Source: Pontixanthobacter gangjinensis (GTDB lineage Bacteria; Pseudomonadota; Alphaproteobacteria; Sphingomonadales; Sphingomonadaceae). From it: a DNA stretch of 64,000 nt. Positions within the stretch are counted from its first letter, which is position 1. The number at the start of each line of letters is the position of its first letter. The position numbers and the translations under genes are program-made. The stretch covers positions 955,772 to 1,019,771 of the forward strand of contig NZ_WTYS01000001.1 in assembly GCF_009827545.1 (NCBI RefSeq). Direction: 5' to 3'. The notes under the pieces were generated by a model. It had not been told where the DNA came from. It saw only the letters and a program-made list of their open reading frames with translations, and made no database searches. Positions 17,904 through 27,226 of the stretch are shown here, in pieces.

Positions 17904-20900
17904 TTAGAAGTCGAAACGCGCCAAGAAAGTGAAGCGTCGGTCGTTCCGGAAGGCTGAGCGGGTGAGGCGTGTGCCATCAAAATCCACAACCTGCGTAGTG
18001 CGTGTCACTTCATCAAGCAGGTTAACGCCTTGTACGCCCAGTTTGATGCTGTCGGTCACAGCGTAGAAAATGGATGCATCCAACTGCCCGGTGCTTTCCT
18101 GCCAGATTGGCGAGAACGGGAAGATATCGTCGCGCGGCGTTATCAGGAAGTCCGAGCGCCAATTGTACGCGGCACGCATTGCCAAAGGACCCTTTTCGTA
18201 GAACACCGTCGCATTGACCGTGTGCTTCGAAACGCCCTGTAGCGGTTGCTGTGAAGCGAAGGTGCCTCGGTTGCCGATCAGGTCAGCGTTGCTGAAATCA
18301 CCAGCGTCCACATAAGTGTAGGTGAATTGCGAACCGAGTCCGCTGAGCAGACCTGGTAAGAAGTCGTAAGTCTGCTGGTAGGCGATTTCGACACCTTTCA
18401 GCGTTCCGCCGAGTTCATTGCTTGGGCCGTTGACTTCAACCTCAACATCACCATTCGAAGATGGATAATCTACTGAGTTGATACCGCTACTGACGATCCC
18501 TTTAATATCCTTCAGGAAGGCGGATACGGTGATCGATCCAACCGTATCGAAGTACCATTCCGCTGAAAGATCGTAATTCCACGCAGTGGTTGCCTGAACA
18601 TTCCGGTTGCCGGTGAACAGTTGGAACAACGGCCCGGTTTCTAGCGTACCATCAGCCAGTAGGTCGCCGGTATTGTCGCCAACTACGCCGCCAGCACGGA
18701 ACAGCGCCAGATCTGGGCGAGAAATGCCCTTTGAGGCTGCAACGCGGAACAGCAACCCACCGCCCACGTCAAGTTTAGCGTTAAAGCTTGGAAGCCAGTG
18801 ATCGAAGGTGATGTCCCGATCATCGATGATCACCTCGCCAGTGAAGGCAGAGGCAAATTCCGCAAGCCGTGCACTCGAAAGTCCACAATAGCCAATTTGC
18901 GAGGTCGGGTTTGGATTATTATCGCAAGTGAACTGAAGCTCGGAGGCCTGGACAATTCCATCTCCATTGCCGCCAGCATTCCGAGTCGGATCGTCGAATT
19001 GCGCGGGATCAGGCAGTGCAATTACCCCGCCGCTTTTCACCGTAGTGTGGACATAGCGCACGCCAAAATTGCCGCTTAGGTCCATGCCGTTGTCAAATGT
19101 GCTGCCGAAATCGACGCGAGCGTAGGCGGCCTTTGTCAATTCTTCGACGGCTGAGGTTTGGCCATCAGTAAATTCGGCCGGTAGAGGCGTCCATTGTTCA
19201 CCCAAGAAGTTGGGGAAGCTGAATGCAGTTATCGCTTGGCCCTGAGCAGTGGTTGTTCCGTCCAGATACTCACCAAGGAAGTCATCGCCGCCAAAGAAAT
19301 AGCCGCCGCCATTTTCGATCGGAAGCGGCGCATTGCCGCGTTGGAAATTGTCACCGAAAGGAGTGCGGAACGCCGAAGCATCGGGGAAGTCGATTGGGTA
19401 AGCCCCGCCAGCGCCGCAACAATTGCCGTACGGACGGGCACCAGCAAGCGGCTCGTTCGGGCCGCTATTGCCCCATGCGCCGTCGCGGCCGGTCCAAGGC
19501 GCACCAAGCGTTCCCCAGTTCTGGAAATTTGTATCGCGGGTGGTGCGATCGCGCTCCGCCCAGCGGGTCCCGAATTTCGCACTCTTGAAGAAGCCATCAT
19601 CGCTAATGTCGTATTCGGCATCGAAGCGAACGCTATCGAGCTCACCTTCATTGCGGGCCCGGCTATCCAGCAGGAACCAGTAATACGTGTATTCTGGGCT
19701 GCCATAGATGCCTTCAGGCGCACCTGCGGGCAGGATGAACTCGACCGCCGGCGTCTTACCGGTGTTGTCGATGCGCAGATCTGAGAATGTGTTCATGGCA
19801 CCAATGATCGAATCCTGGCGCAAGGTCGAGCCAATATGTTGGATCTCGAAGTCGAAACGCAAACGGTCCGTTGGCGCGAACTTAGCGTCGAAAGAGAAAT
19901 CTTCGGTCGTCGCCTCGGTTCCCCGCTGGAATCGGACCAGTTCCGTGGGCAAGCCACCCCATGGGGAGAAGAAGGAGTCACCACTGGTTTGGGTTAAGAC
20001 ACCTGTCTGGAAGATGCCGCTTTCATCGAACGTCCATGTGCTGCCATTGGCTTGGACAGGGAAGCCGGCATCGTTATTGACCAGCGCCTGCATGAAATAT
20101 TCATCAGTGAAAAACTGCGTTTCCGAACGCAAATATTCGAAAGTGGCAACAAGCCGTCCATCACCGCTTTCAAACTGACCGATTGCCGAGAATGCTTCAC
20201 GGTCACGTTCGAGGCCGGTTGTCCGGACACCTGCGCCCTTCGGTACGATAACGGTCCCGGCAGGCGGAAAGTTTGTCTCGTCAAAGTTGGAGCCACCAAA
20301 GCCGCCAGAGCCGACATCACGCGCCCGGAGGCAGCTGCCGTCAAGGGTGTCAGCACGGTAGCAAGGATCTTGCAGCTGCGATGCATCGGTGCGGCTGACA
20401 AGCTCAGACTTGGCATAACCAAGCTGGAGGCCAAACTGGCTACCGCCGCTAGTTTCCCAAGTATTCGAAATGATGCCGGAAAATCCGGGCGACCATTCCT
20501 CAGCCAAATCGCCGTAGTTTGCTTCAATAGATCCAGCAATCTTTAGGCCAGGATTGTCGAGCGGCTTCCGAGTGACGAGATTGACCGTACCGGCGATGCC
20601 GCCGTCAATCATATCCGCAGTGACGTTTTTGTAAACTTCGACGCGGCCCAGCAGTTCTGGGGAAACGTCATTGAAGGATAGTACGGTGCCTCCCGTTGCC
20701 GAGAAGATGTCACGGCCATTCAGTTCCGAACGGACAAATGGCAAGCCGCGGATGATGACCCCGGTTCCCTCTACGGAAAAGCGATCTGGATCAGTGGTTT
20801 TCTCAAAGCGACCGATATTAACGCCTGGGACGCGCTGCAAAGCTTCTGCAACGGAACGGTCGGGGAGGGCGCCAATGTCTTCCGATGTAATGGCATCGAC

Positions 20901-21137
20901 GAAGGTGTCGGCATTGCGCTTAATATTCTGCGCGTTTTCAAGCGAAGCGCGGAACCCGCTGACGACGATAATGTTTTCGTCTTCGACGACAGTCTCGTCG
21001 GCAGGCTCTTCTGCATTGGCTGTTTGTGCGAGGGCATTGCCCCCCATTGCCATGGTCATTGCAATCGATGATGCAGTACCAAGCGCGATTTTCCGCATGG
21101 TTTGACGGCATGTAGTATTATAGAGTTTGCGTGACAA
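17904..21137 (-). CDS. TonB-dependent outer-membrane receptor
   Basis: About 1,077 residues. The frame is open from 21191; a GGGAGGG site five bases before a TTG at 21137 favours that start, while the ATG at 21098 (MRKIALGTASS...) is the main alternative and leaves a standard signal peptide ending NALAQ. The plug has VVSGFRASLENAQNIKR, DIGALPDRSVAEALQRVPGV and VIIRGLPFVRSELNGRD; the rest is a large beta-barrel ending in FTFLARFDF with a terminal Phe. This CarO/Fe-unrelated subclass is typical of carbohydrate-importing receptors in sphingomonads and Caulobacter. Context (GH16, GH3, LacI) points to glucan oligosaccharides. Two operators precede it. Confidence 0.92.
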   Translation of the reverse strand: MSRKLYNTTCRQTMRKIALGTASSIAMTMAMGGNALAQTANAEEPADETVVEDENIIVVSGFRASLENAQNIKRNADTFVDAITSEDIGALPDRSVAEALQRVPGVNIGRFEKTTDPDRFSVEGTGVIIRGLPFVRSELNGRDIFSATGGTVLSFNDVSPELLGRVEVYKNVTADMIDGGIAGTVNLVTRKPLDNPGLKIAGSIEANYGDLAEEWSPGFSGIISNTWETSGGSQFGLQLGYAKSELVSRTDASQLQDPCYRADTLDGSCLRARDVGSGGFGGSNFDETNFPPAGTVIVPKGAGVRTTGLERDREAFSAIGQFESGDGRLVATFEYLRSETQFFTDEYFMQALVNNDAGFPVQANGSTWTFDESGIFQTGVLTQTSGDSFFSPWGGLPTELVRFQRGTEATTEDFSFDAKFAPTDRLRFDFEIQHIGSTLRQDSIIGAMNTFSDLRIDNTGKTPAVEFILPAGAPEGIYGSPEYTYYWFLLDSRARNEGELDSVRFDAEYDISDDGFFKSAKFGTRWAERDRTTRDTNFQNWGTLGAPWTGRDGAWGNSGPNEPLAGARPYGNCCGAGGAYPIDFPDASAFRTPFGDNFQRGNAPLPIENGGGYFFGGDDFLGEYLDGTTTAQGQAITAFSFPNFLGEQWTPLPAEFTDGQTSAVEELTKAAYARVDFGSTFDNGMDLSGNFGVRYVHTTVKSGGVIALPDPAQFDDPTRNAGGNGDGIVQASELQFTCDNNPNPTSQIGYCGLSSARLAEFASAFTGEVIIDDRDITFDHWLPSFNAKLDVGGGLLFRVAASKGISRPDLALFRAGGVVGDNTGDLLADGTLETGPLFQLFTGNRNVQATTAWNYDLSAEWYFDTVGSITVSAFLKDIKGIVSSGINSVDYPSSNGDVEVEVNGPSNELGGTLKGVEIAYQQTYDFLPGLLSGLGSQFTYTYVDAGDFSNADLIGNRGTFASQQPLQGVSKHTVNATVFYEKGPLAMRAAYNWRSDFLITPRDDIFPFSPIWQESTGQLDASIFYAVTDSIKLGVQGVNLLDEVTRTTQVVDFDGTRLTRSAFRNDRRFTFLARFDF

Positions 21138-21204
21138 AGGACCCTCCCAGGTTGATATCGACTCATATCTAAAACGTATGTGTTCCATCATTGGTTACGC
21201 AAAA

Positions 21205-21238
21205 TTGTGAGCGTTCACAAGATTAAAATGAACGTTCA
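21205..21238. promoter_or_regulatory. Two phased LacI-type operators before the TonB receptor
   Basis: TTGTGAGCGTTCACAA (21205-21220) and TGAACGTTCA (21229-21238, followed by CAATT) are palindromes whose centres are 21 bp apart, two helical turns, so repressor dimers would bind the same face. They match the GH3 operator at 14438. They lie in the receptor's upstream region. Confidence 0.7.
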
Positions 21239-21459
21239 CAATTTGCCGAGGAGGTGGTAATTGAAAGGCTTGTTTCTTACCGCTTCGGATGAAAGCATTT
21301 AGGTTGCAGAGAGATTGAAATTGTTGGAATTTGGGGGTTTTTGGGTGCTCTGCAGACGAGGGAATATCGGCCTCTTGCCCGAGACTTTGTCTGAGAAAAG
21401 TTCATTTGCAGGCCGAGTCTGACGGATGAAGAGCGCCAGAAATCAGCTTTCAGTTGTAG

Positions 21460-21472
21460 AATTGTCACAATT
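21460..21472. promoter_or_regulatory. 13-bp palindrome upstream of the halogenase
   Basis: AATTGTCACAATT is a perfect inverted repeat around a central C, 96 bases before the halogenase start. It may be an operator for a regulator other than the TGAACGTTC-binding one. The LacI protein encoded at 23143 is one candidate. Confidence 0.3.
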
Positions 21473-21567
21473 GGATAATTCAGCATATCGCCGCGACATC
21501 GCCAATCGAATCGCTCGCCATTTAGGCCGCCACACTGCAGCCAGATTGAGTAGAAGAGGACTTCATT

Positions 21568-23076
21568 ATGCCCATTAAGAATATCGTTATCGTTGGTGGG
21601 GGTACTGCGGGCTGGATGGCGGCATCTGCTTTGTCACGCCTTAAGGCAGGCAATGATGTGAATATCACTCTGGTGGAATCCGAACAGATAGGAACAGTCG
21701 GCGTTGGCGAGGCGACGATCCCTCCTTTCATCGAATTCAACAATCTACTCGAAATCGACGAAGCAGAGATGATGGCTGCGTGTCAGGCCACCTTCAAGCT
21801 GGGGATCCAGTTTTCGAATTGGGGTAAGCAAGGTGACAGCTATATCCACCCATTCGGTGGCTATGGGTATGGTATGGGTGGGATTTCCTTCCACCAAGTA
21901 TGGCACCGTTTTCAGGCCGGCGGGGATAAAAGGCCGATTCAGGTCTTCAACCTAGAAACTATGGCCGCCTATTTTGGCAAATTTGCCCGAACTAAAGACT
22001 ATCAGCGCGATGATTTGCCGCCGATAAACTATGCCTATCATCTCGACGCGACCCGCTACGCACAATTCCTTCGCGCTTATGCCGAACAGCGGGGGGTCGT
22101 TCGGCGAGAGGGGCGCGTTGCCGATGTGACCCTGAATAATGAAAGCGGTTTTGTTGATTCGGTTACCATGGACGATGGAACAGTGATATCCGGTGATCTG
22201 TTCGTCGATTGCTCCGGTTTTCGCGGCTTATTGATCGAGCAGGCACTGGGTACCGGATACGAGGATTGGTCACATTATCTGCCGTGCAATCGCGCTGTCG
22301 CTTTGCCGTGTAATCGCGACGATGGCAGCCCTCCGTCTCCATTTACCAAGGCAACGGCCCATTCTGCCGGTTGGCAATGGCAGGTGCCGCTTCAGCATCG
22401 GAACGGAAACGGCCATGTCTATTGCAGCGAGTTTATGGATGATGATGAAGCGCATGATATTCTTGTCGGCAATCTGGCTGGTAAGCCAACCGCAGAGCCC
22501 AATTTTCTCCGGTTTGTAACGGGCAGGCGGAAAAAATTCTGGAATAAGAACGTCGTTGCGCTGGGGCTGGCGGCGGGTTTTATGGAGCCGCTTGAATCGA
22601 CGTCAATTCATCTGATTAACACTGGTATCAATAAACTGATCGCGGTTGCTTCGTTAGACGGCATCACCCAAACGCAAGAGGACGCATTCAACCGTTTCAC
22701 GGGCAAGGAATACGAGCGGATCCGCGATTTTCTGATTTTGCATTACAATTCCACCACCCGAGACGACTCCGAGTTTTGGAATTATTGCCGGACAATGTCT
22801 GTGCCTGACAGTCTGACCGAAAAGGTCGAACTGTTTAAGGCCAATGGTCAAATCTTCCGCGAGGATGACGAACTGTTTACTGAATCCAGCTGGACCGCAG
22901 TGATGATGGGGCAAGGTATTGCAATGAATGGACACAGCCCAGTTGCGGATACCCTGGAAATGCCCAAGTTGAGAACTGAATTTGATGAGATTGAGAAGTC
23001 GATCAAATTCGTCGTCCATCATATGCCTTCTCATCAGGAATATCTCGCGAAATACTGTCCAGCGCCGCCAATGTAG
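21568..23076 (+). CDS. Flavin-dependent tryptophan-halogenase-family protein
   Basis: A 502-residue FAD protein. The dinucleotide-binding motif IVGGGTAGWMAA opens the protein; the conserved region VGVGEATIPPFIEFN and TFKLGIQF, with the catalytic-lysine position, follow. The family WxWxIP motif appears as GWQWQVPL (about residue 270), a Val for Ile change. It needs reduced flavin from a partner reductase. Such proteins are frequent next to TonB receptors in sugar-utilisation loci, where their substrate is unknown; halogenation of free tryptophan should not be assumed. The gene is divergent from the receptor and is followed 66 bases later by a LacI regulator. Confidence 0.88.
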   Translation: MPIKNIVIVGGGTAGWMAASALSRLKAGNDVNITLVESEQIGTVGVGEATIPPFIEFNNLLEIDEAEMMAACQATFKLGIQFSNWGKQGDSYIHPFGGYGYGMGGISFHQVWHRFQAGGDKRPIQVFNLETMAAYFGKFARTKDYQRDDLPPINYAYHLDATRYAQFLRAYAEQRGVVRREGRVADVTLNNESGFVDSVTMDDGTVISGDLFVDCSGFRGLLIEQALGTGYEDWSHYLPCNRAVALPCNRDDGSPPSPFTKATAHSAGWQWQVPLQHRNGNGHVYCSEFMDDDEAHDILVGNLAGKPTAEPNFLRFVTGRRKKFWNKNVVALGLAAGFMEPLESTSIHLINTGINKLIAVASLDGITQTQEDAFNRFTGKEYERIRDFLILHYNSTTRDDSEFWNYCRTMSVPDSLTEKVELFKANGQIFREDDELFTESSWTAVMMGQGIAMNGHSPVADTLEMPKLRTEFDEIEKSIKFVVHHMPSHQEYLAKYCPAPPM

Positions 23077-23142
23077 TGGCTTCGGGGTTGCCCGATGCCT
23101 CATGATTGGTGATATGCACTCTTTAAAGAAGGGGAGAGGCAT

Positions 23143-24168
23143 ATGACGGATCGCAAAGCGCGCTACCGTGTGACGTCATTTGATGTTGCTGAACGCGCTG
23201 GCGTTAGCCAGTCAACCGTGTCGCGTGCCCTTGCTGGATCAAGCGCGATAACGGAGGCTACTCGGGCCAAAGTTATGAAGGCGGCGGAAGAGCTTGGCTA
23301 TGTCGTGGATGAACGCGCAGCCCGTTTGCGACGCGGCAAAACGGGCACATTGGCCGTGGTTGTGATTGGGCGACCGGAAGAAGCTGCCAGCGACGTCAAC
23401 CCATTCTATTTTTCGTTGCTTGGTAGCGTATGTGCGGCAGCGGCTGCGCAAGGTCTCGAGACTTTGGTGTCGTTCCAATCCGAGGCAGACCAATTCTTCG
23501 GCAAATATGAAGAACGTGGCCAAGCAGACGGCCTGATCGTTATCGGGACCACAGTGAACGAACCCGCGTGGGAGTATTTCCGTGAGCTGGCCAGCGACGG
23601 GCGAGCCGTTGCCTTTTGGGGTTCGCCATTTGGCGATCTGGAGTGGGTCAGATCGGATAATTATGAAGGCGGGATTATTGCGGCGAAGGAACTGATGGCT
23701 GCGGGATGCAGCAATATCGTTCATATCGGCACAATCGACTCACCCCAACAGCAATTTCGCGAACGGTATGAAGGCTATGAGGCGGCGCTGCAAAAACAGG
23801 GTCTAATACCGCATATACAACCAGTGGATGATGCGCTTGATAGGGAGCAGCAAGGGCGTGATGCGATCGCGCAGTTGGTTGAAAATGGTACCAAATTTGA
23901 CGGATTGTTTGTCGCCTGCGATTCCATGGCTCTGGGCGCGCTCGAAGAACTGCACGCACGCGGCATAGAAGTGCCAAAATCATGTTCGATTGTCGGTTTT
24001 GACGGTATCCGCGCGGGCCAGCACAGCAATCCGCCTTTGACCTCGATCGAGCCGGATTTCGATGTCGCTGGCGCGATGTTGGTGCGCACAGTTTTGGGCG
24101 AAGACGAAGCCGCCGAGCGCCGCGTGCCCGTTCGCCTGCTGCATCGCGGCAGCGTGCGCCGGGGTTGA
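23143..24168 (+). CDS. LacI-family transcriptional regulator (second in locus)
   Basis: A 341-residue regulator with N-terminal helix-turn-helix TSFDVAERAGVSQSTVSRAL and a LacI-type sugar-binding domain; DGLIVIGTT, NYEGGIIAAKELMAAG and SIVGFDGIRAGQHSNPPLTSIE are typical family segments. A GGGGAGAGG ribosome site precedes the ATG. It follows the halogenase on the same strand and converges on the aldo/keto reductase gene, with only two bases between stops. Its effector and operators are not evident; the AATTGTCACAATT palindrome is a possible target. Confidence 0.9.
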   Translation: MTDRKARYRVTSFDVAERAGVSQSTVSRALAGSSAITEATRAKVMKAAEELGYVVDERAARLRRGKTGTLAVVVIGRPEEAASDVNPFYFSLLGSVCAAAAAQGLETLVSFQSEADQFFGKYEERGQADGLIVIGTTVNEPAWEYFRELASDGRAVAFWGSPFGDLEWVRSDNYEGGIIAAKELMAAGCSNIVHIGTIDSPQQQFRERYEGYEAALQKQGLIPHIQPVDDALDREQQGRDAIAQLVENGTKFDGLFVACDSMALGALEELHARGIEVPKSCSIVGFDGIRAGQHSNPPLTSIEPDFDVAGAMLVRTVLGEDEAAERRVPVRLLHRGSVRRG

Positions 24169-24170
24169 AT

Positions 24171-25190
24171 TCAGCCGTTCACGGTCACCTTGAGATCCGC
24201 AGCCGGCATTGCGAAAAGCCCCATAATCGGATGCGGAGCGTAGGGCGCTTCGAGGCGTTTGATCTCTTGTTCAGAAAGCGTCACTTCCAGCGCTGCGACT
24301 GCATCTTCTATATGTTTGGGCTTGGTTGCACCAATAATCGGGCTGGTGACTTCGGGCTTATGCAAAAGCCAAGCCAGGGCAATCTGCGCCATTGGAAGGC
24401 CGCGTTCTTTGGCAAGCGCGTATACGGTTTCAACCACCTGCTGGTCATTTTCCTGTGTCCGGGCATAGAGTGCCTTCCCGACCAGATCGCTTTCCGATCG
24501 TTCGGTTGTGCTTTCCCATGGCCGGGTCAATTTCCCCCGTGCCATCGGGCTCCAAGGCATGACCGCAATGCCTTGGTCGGCGCAAAGTGGCAGCATTTCC
24601 CGCTCTTCCTCGCGGTAGAGAAGATTTACGTAATTCTGCATTGAGATGAACCGCTTGAGGCCCGCCTGCTGCGCGATGTGCAGCATTTTCTGAAATTGCC
24701 ACGCATACATTGATGAAGCGCCAATATAGCGGACTTTGCCCGACCTAACGATGGCATCCAGTGTTTCGACAATTTCTTCCATCGGGGTTTGCGGATCGAG
24801 CCGGTGGATCTGGTAGAGGTCAATGTAATCGGTTCTAAGGCGGCGCAGGCTGTCATCAACCGCGTGCATCAACGCCTTGGCCGACAGACCGCCAGTATTG
24901 GGGGCCTGCCGCCAGCGGAAGAAGGCTTTTGTAGCGATCACAATCTCGTCGCGTTTGGCCATTTCCCTTAGCAGCGTGCCGACATATTCTTCGGATGTTC
25001 CTCCCGAATATGCATTGGCCGTATCAAAGAAATTGATGCCCGCTTCCAGCGCTTGCCGGATCATTGGGCGTGAACTGTCCAAATCCATCGCCCAATCGTG
25101 CCCTTCGGCAGCCGCATCACCAAAACTCATGCAGCCAAGGCAAAGCTTCGATACAGTCAGGCCGGTGCCGCCGAATTGAACATATTTCAT
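24171..25190 (-). CDS. Aldo/keto reductase
   Basis: A 339-residue NADPH-dependent oxidoreductase of the AKR superfamily (YajO/Tas-like branch). The catalytic set is visible: Asp and Tyr in FFDTANAYSGG, Lys in VIATKAFF, and His in LYQIHRLDP. The C-terminal cofactor loop PIIGATKPKHIEDAV is also typical. It reduces carbonyls of unknown identity. It is divergent from the ArsR-methyltransferase gene at 25290 with 99 bases between, and convergent with the LacI gene. Confidence 0.92.
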   Translation of the reverse strand: MKYVQFGGTGLTVSKLCLGCMSFGDAAAEGHDWAMDLDSSRPMIRQALEAGINFFDTANAYSGGTSEEYVGTLLREMAKRDEIVIATKAFFRWRQAPNTGGLSAKALMHAVDDSLRRLRTDYIDLYQIHRLDPQTPMEEIVETLDAIVRSGKVRYIGASSMYAWQFQKMLHIAQQAGLKRFISMQNYVNLLYREEEREMLPLCADQGIAVMPWSPMARGKLTRPWESTTERSESDLVGKALYARTQENDQQVVETVYALAKERGLPMAQIALAWLLHKPEVTSPIIGATKPKHIEDAVAALEVTLSEQEIKRLEAPYAPHPIMGLFAMPAADLKVTVNG

Positions 25191-25289
25191 AGAAGTGCTT
25201 TCTTTTGCTTCTTTGATGCGTGGCTAGCACACCATGCGAAATATCCAAACAAATGCGGAACGCCCTTGCGGATATAACAATATCTTTAT

Positions 25290-26288
25290 ATGCCATTCAG
25301 CATGATGATCGAAATGACCATGCGGGCACTGGCTGACCCGACCAGATTGCGCATTATGCGGCTACTTTCGGCAATGGAGCTGGCGGTGGGTGAATTGGCG
25401 CAGGTCTTAGGGCAAAGCCAGCCCCGAGTTTCACGGCATGTAGCAATCCTATGCGACGCGGGCTTGGCCGAGCGCCATCGTGAAGGAAGCTGGGTTTTCC
25501 TGCGATCATGCGCAGGCAGCGAGCGCGGAACCGCGATTGGAGAAGCGGTGGCCCGATTGCTTGCCATCGCAGAACGTGAAGATACCGAATTTGCGACGAT
25601 GTGCGCCGATGATCGCCGCCAACTTGCCAATATCCGTGGTGCGCGTGAACACAGCGCGGCTGAGTATTTCGCTGTCCATGCCGAAGAATGGGACGAATTG
25701 CGCAAACTTCACAGTGCTGACCAAATTGTTGAAGATCGTCTGTTGGAAGCACTGGGCGAGCAACACCTCGGGCAAATGCTGGACATTGGCACCGGCAGCG
25801 GCAGAATGGCCGAATTGTTCGCGCCCATGGCGGATCGTGTGATCGCGCTCGACAAAAGCCTCGATATGTTGCGGGTGGCTCGGGCGAAATTACAGAACCT
25901 TCCCGCTGACTCGGTCGAATTGGTGCAGGGTGATTTTCTGACCTTGCCGTTTCAGGCGCACCGGTTTGATACAGTCCTGCTCCATCAAGTGCTGCATTTC
26001 GCGCAAGATCCAGCAGCGGCGCTGGCCGAGGCAGCGCGTGTCACCCGTCCCGAAGGCCGAATTGCGATTGTCGATTTTGCCGCGCATCAGCGCGAAGATC
26101 TGCGCGACAAACACGCGCATGTCCGGCTGGGTTTTTCCGATAAGGCGATCAAAGAATTGTTGCGCGAAGCGGGATATCAGCCAGAAAAACCGATTGCGCT
26201 CGATGAAGGCGAATTGACTGTCAAAATCTGGCTCGGCACCCGTCTGGGTCTTCCAGTAGCGACGGACACAAGGAAAGTCGCATCATGA
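25290..26288 (+). CDS. ArsR-type regulator fused to SAM-dependent methyltransferase
   Basis: A 332-residue fusion. Residues about 1-95 form an ArsR winged helix (RALADPTRLRIMRLLSAMEL, then GQSQPRVSRHVAILCDAGL). Residues about 140-310 are a class I methyltransferase with motif I LDIGTGSGRMAELF and acidic ADRVIALDKS. No ArsR metal-binding cysteine pair is evident. The gene overlaps metF by four bases (ATGA), so it is first in the methionine operon; sensing SAM or its by-product to control one-carbon genes is an inference. No ribosome site precedes the ATG, while TATAAC lies about 13 bases upstream, so the mRNA may be leaderless. Confidence 0.88.
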   Translation: MPFSMMIEMTMRALADPTRLRIMRLLSAMELAVGELAQVLGQSQPRVSRHVAILCDAGLAERHREGSWVFLRSCAGSERGTAIGEAVARLLAIAEREDTEFATMCADDRRQLANIRGAREHSAAEYFAVHAEEWDELRKLHSADQIVEDRLLEALGEQHLGQMLDIGTGSGRMAELFAPMADRVIALDKSLDMLRVARAKLQNLPADSVELVQGDFLTLPFQAHRFDTVLLHQVLHFAQDPAAALAEAARVTRPEGRIAIVDFAAHQREDLRDKHAHVRLGFSDKAIKELLREAGYQPEKPIALDEGELTVKIWLGTRLGLPVATDTRKVAS

Positions 26289-27226
26289 GTACCCCTTCGA
26301 TTATGCCGTTGGATCAAATGCGTGAAGCAGTGACTGCGCTTGACACTCCGCTGTTCTCCGGGCTCCCGGGTGATATCAACGCGTCATTCGAGTTTTTTCC
26401 GCCGAAAACGGAAAAGATGGAGGAGAAGTTATGGGCGGCGGTGCAAGAACTCGCCCCGCTTCACCCCAGTTTTGTATCGGTGACCTATGGAGCGGGCGGC
26501 TCTACCCGTGAACGCACTCACAACACCGTCGCGCGGATTATTGGCGAGGCAGGGCTTCCCGCCGCCGCGCATCTGACCTGCGTCGATGCGAGCAAGGCCG
26601 AAATTCGCGAAGTGGCGGAGCAATATTGGGAGGCTGGCGTACGCCATATTGTCGCTTTGCGCGGCGATGCGGGTGAACCAGGCGCCCCCTTCGTGCCGCA
26701 CCCTGACGGCTATAAGAGTGCTGCTGATTTGGTTTCAGGTCTGAGAGAAATCGCGGATTTTGAAATTTCGGTCGCGGCCTATCCCGAAACACATCCTGAC
26801 GCTGATTGCCCGCAAAGCGATCTCGACAATTTGAAACGCAAGTTGGATGCAGGCGCGACCCGAGCGATCAGCCAGTTCTTCTTCTCTGCCGATACATTTT
26901 TTCGGTTTCGCGATGCTGTGGCGGCCAAAGGCATTAACGCGCCGATATTGCCGGGCATTCTGCCGGTTACCAATGTTGCGCAGGCTCGCAAATTCGCTGG
27001 GGCGTGCGGCGCGAAGATCCCGCCATGGATGGATGGTCTGTTTGACGGTCTGGATGAACGCCCTGCTGCTCGCCAATTGGTCGCAGCGACCGTCGCCGCT
27101 GAACTCTGCCGCCGCCTCTATGCTGGCGGTGTACGGGATTTCCATTTCTACACATTGAACCGAGCCGATCTCGCCTATGCGATCTGTCACATGCTGGGCA
27201 TGCGCCCGAAGAAAGGCCCCCAATGA
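26285..27226 (+). CDS. metF: 5,10-methylenetetrahydrofolate reductase
   Basis: A 313-residue FAD-dependent TIM-barrel enzyme that reduces methylenetetrahydrofolate to 5-methyltetrahydrofolate, the methyl donor for methionine synthase. Seen: SFEFFPPKTEKMEEKLW near the start with the catalytic glutamate, VSVTYGAGGSTRERT, RHIVALRGDAGEPG, and SQFFFSADTFFRFRD. It overlaps the ArsR-methyltransferase gene upstream and the homocysteine methyltransferase gene downstream by four bases each, indicating translational coupling. Confidence 0.96.
   Translation: MSTPSIMPLDQMREAVTALDTPLFSGLPGDINASFEFFPPKTEKMEEKLWAAVQELAPLHPSFVSVTYGAGGSTRERTHNTVARIIGEAGLPAAAHLTCVDASKAEIREVAEQYWEAGVRHIVALRGDAGEPGAPFVPHPDGYKSAADLVSGLREIADFEISVAAYPETHPDADCPQSDLDNLKRKLDAGATRAISQFFFSADTFFRFRDAVAAKGINAPILPGILPVTNVAQARKFAGACGAKIPPWMDGLFDGLDERPAARQLVAATVAAELCRRLYAGGVRDFHFYTLNRADLAYAICHMLGMRPKKGPQ

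Larger units (their letters stand above)
21138..21567. other. Divergent intergenic region, receptor / halogenase
   Basis: This 430-base stretch separates the receptor and the plus-strand flavin halogenase. It holds the receptor operators, a perfect odd palindrome AATTGTCACAATT at 21460-21472, and an AGAGGAC ribosome site before 21568. A frame at 21277-21486 on the minus strand shows no protein-like composition and no ribosome site. I see nothing else. Confidence 0.6.

Noticed and set aside
25191-25289. SAM or cobalamin riboswitch before the methionine operon
   Set aside because: Only 99 bases lie between divergent genes and no conserved aptamer sequence is visible.
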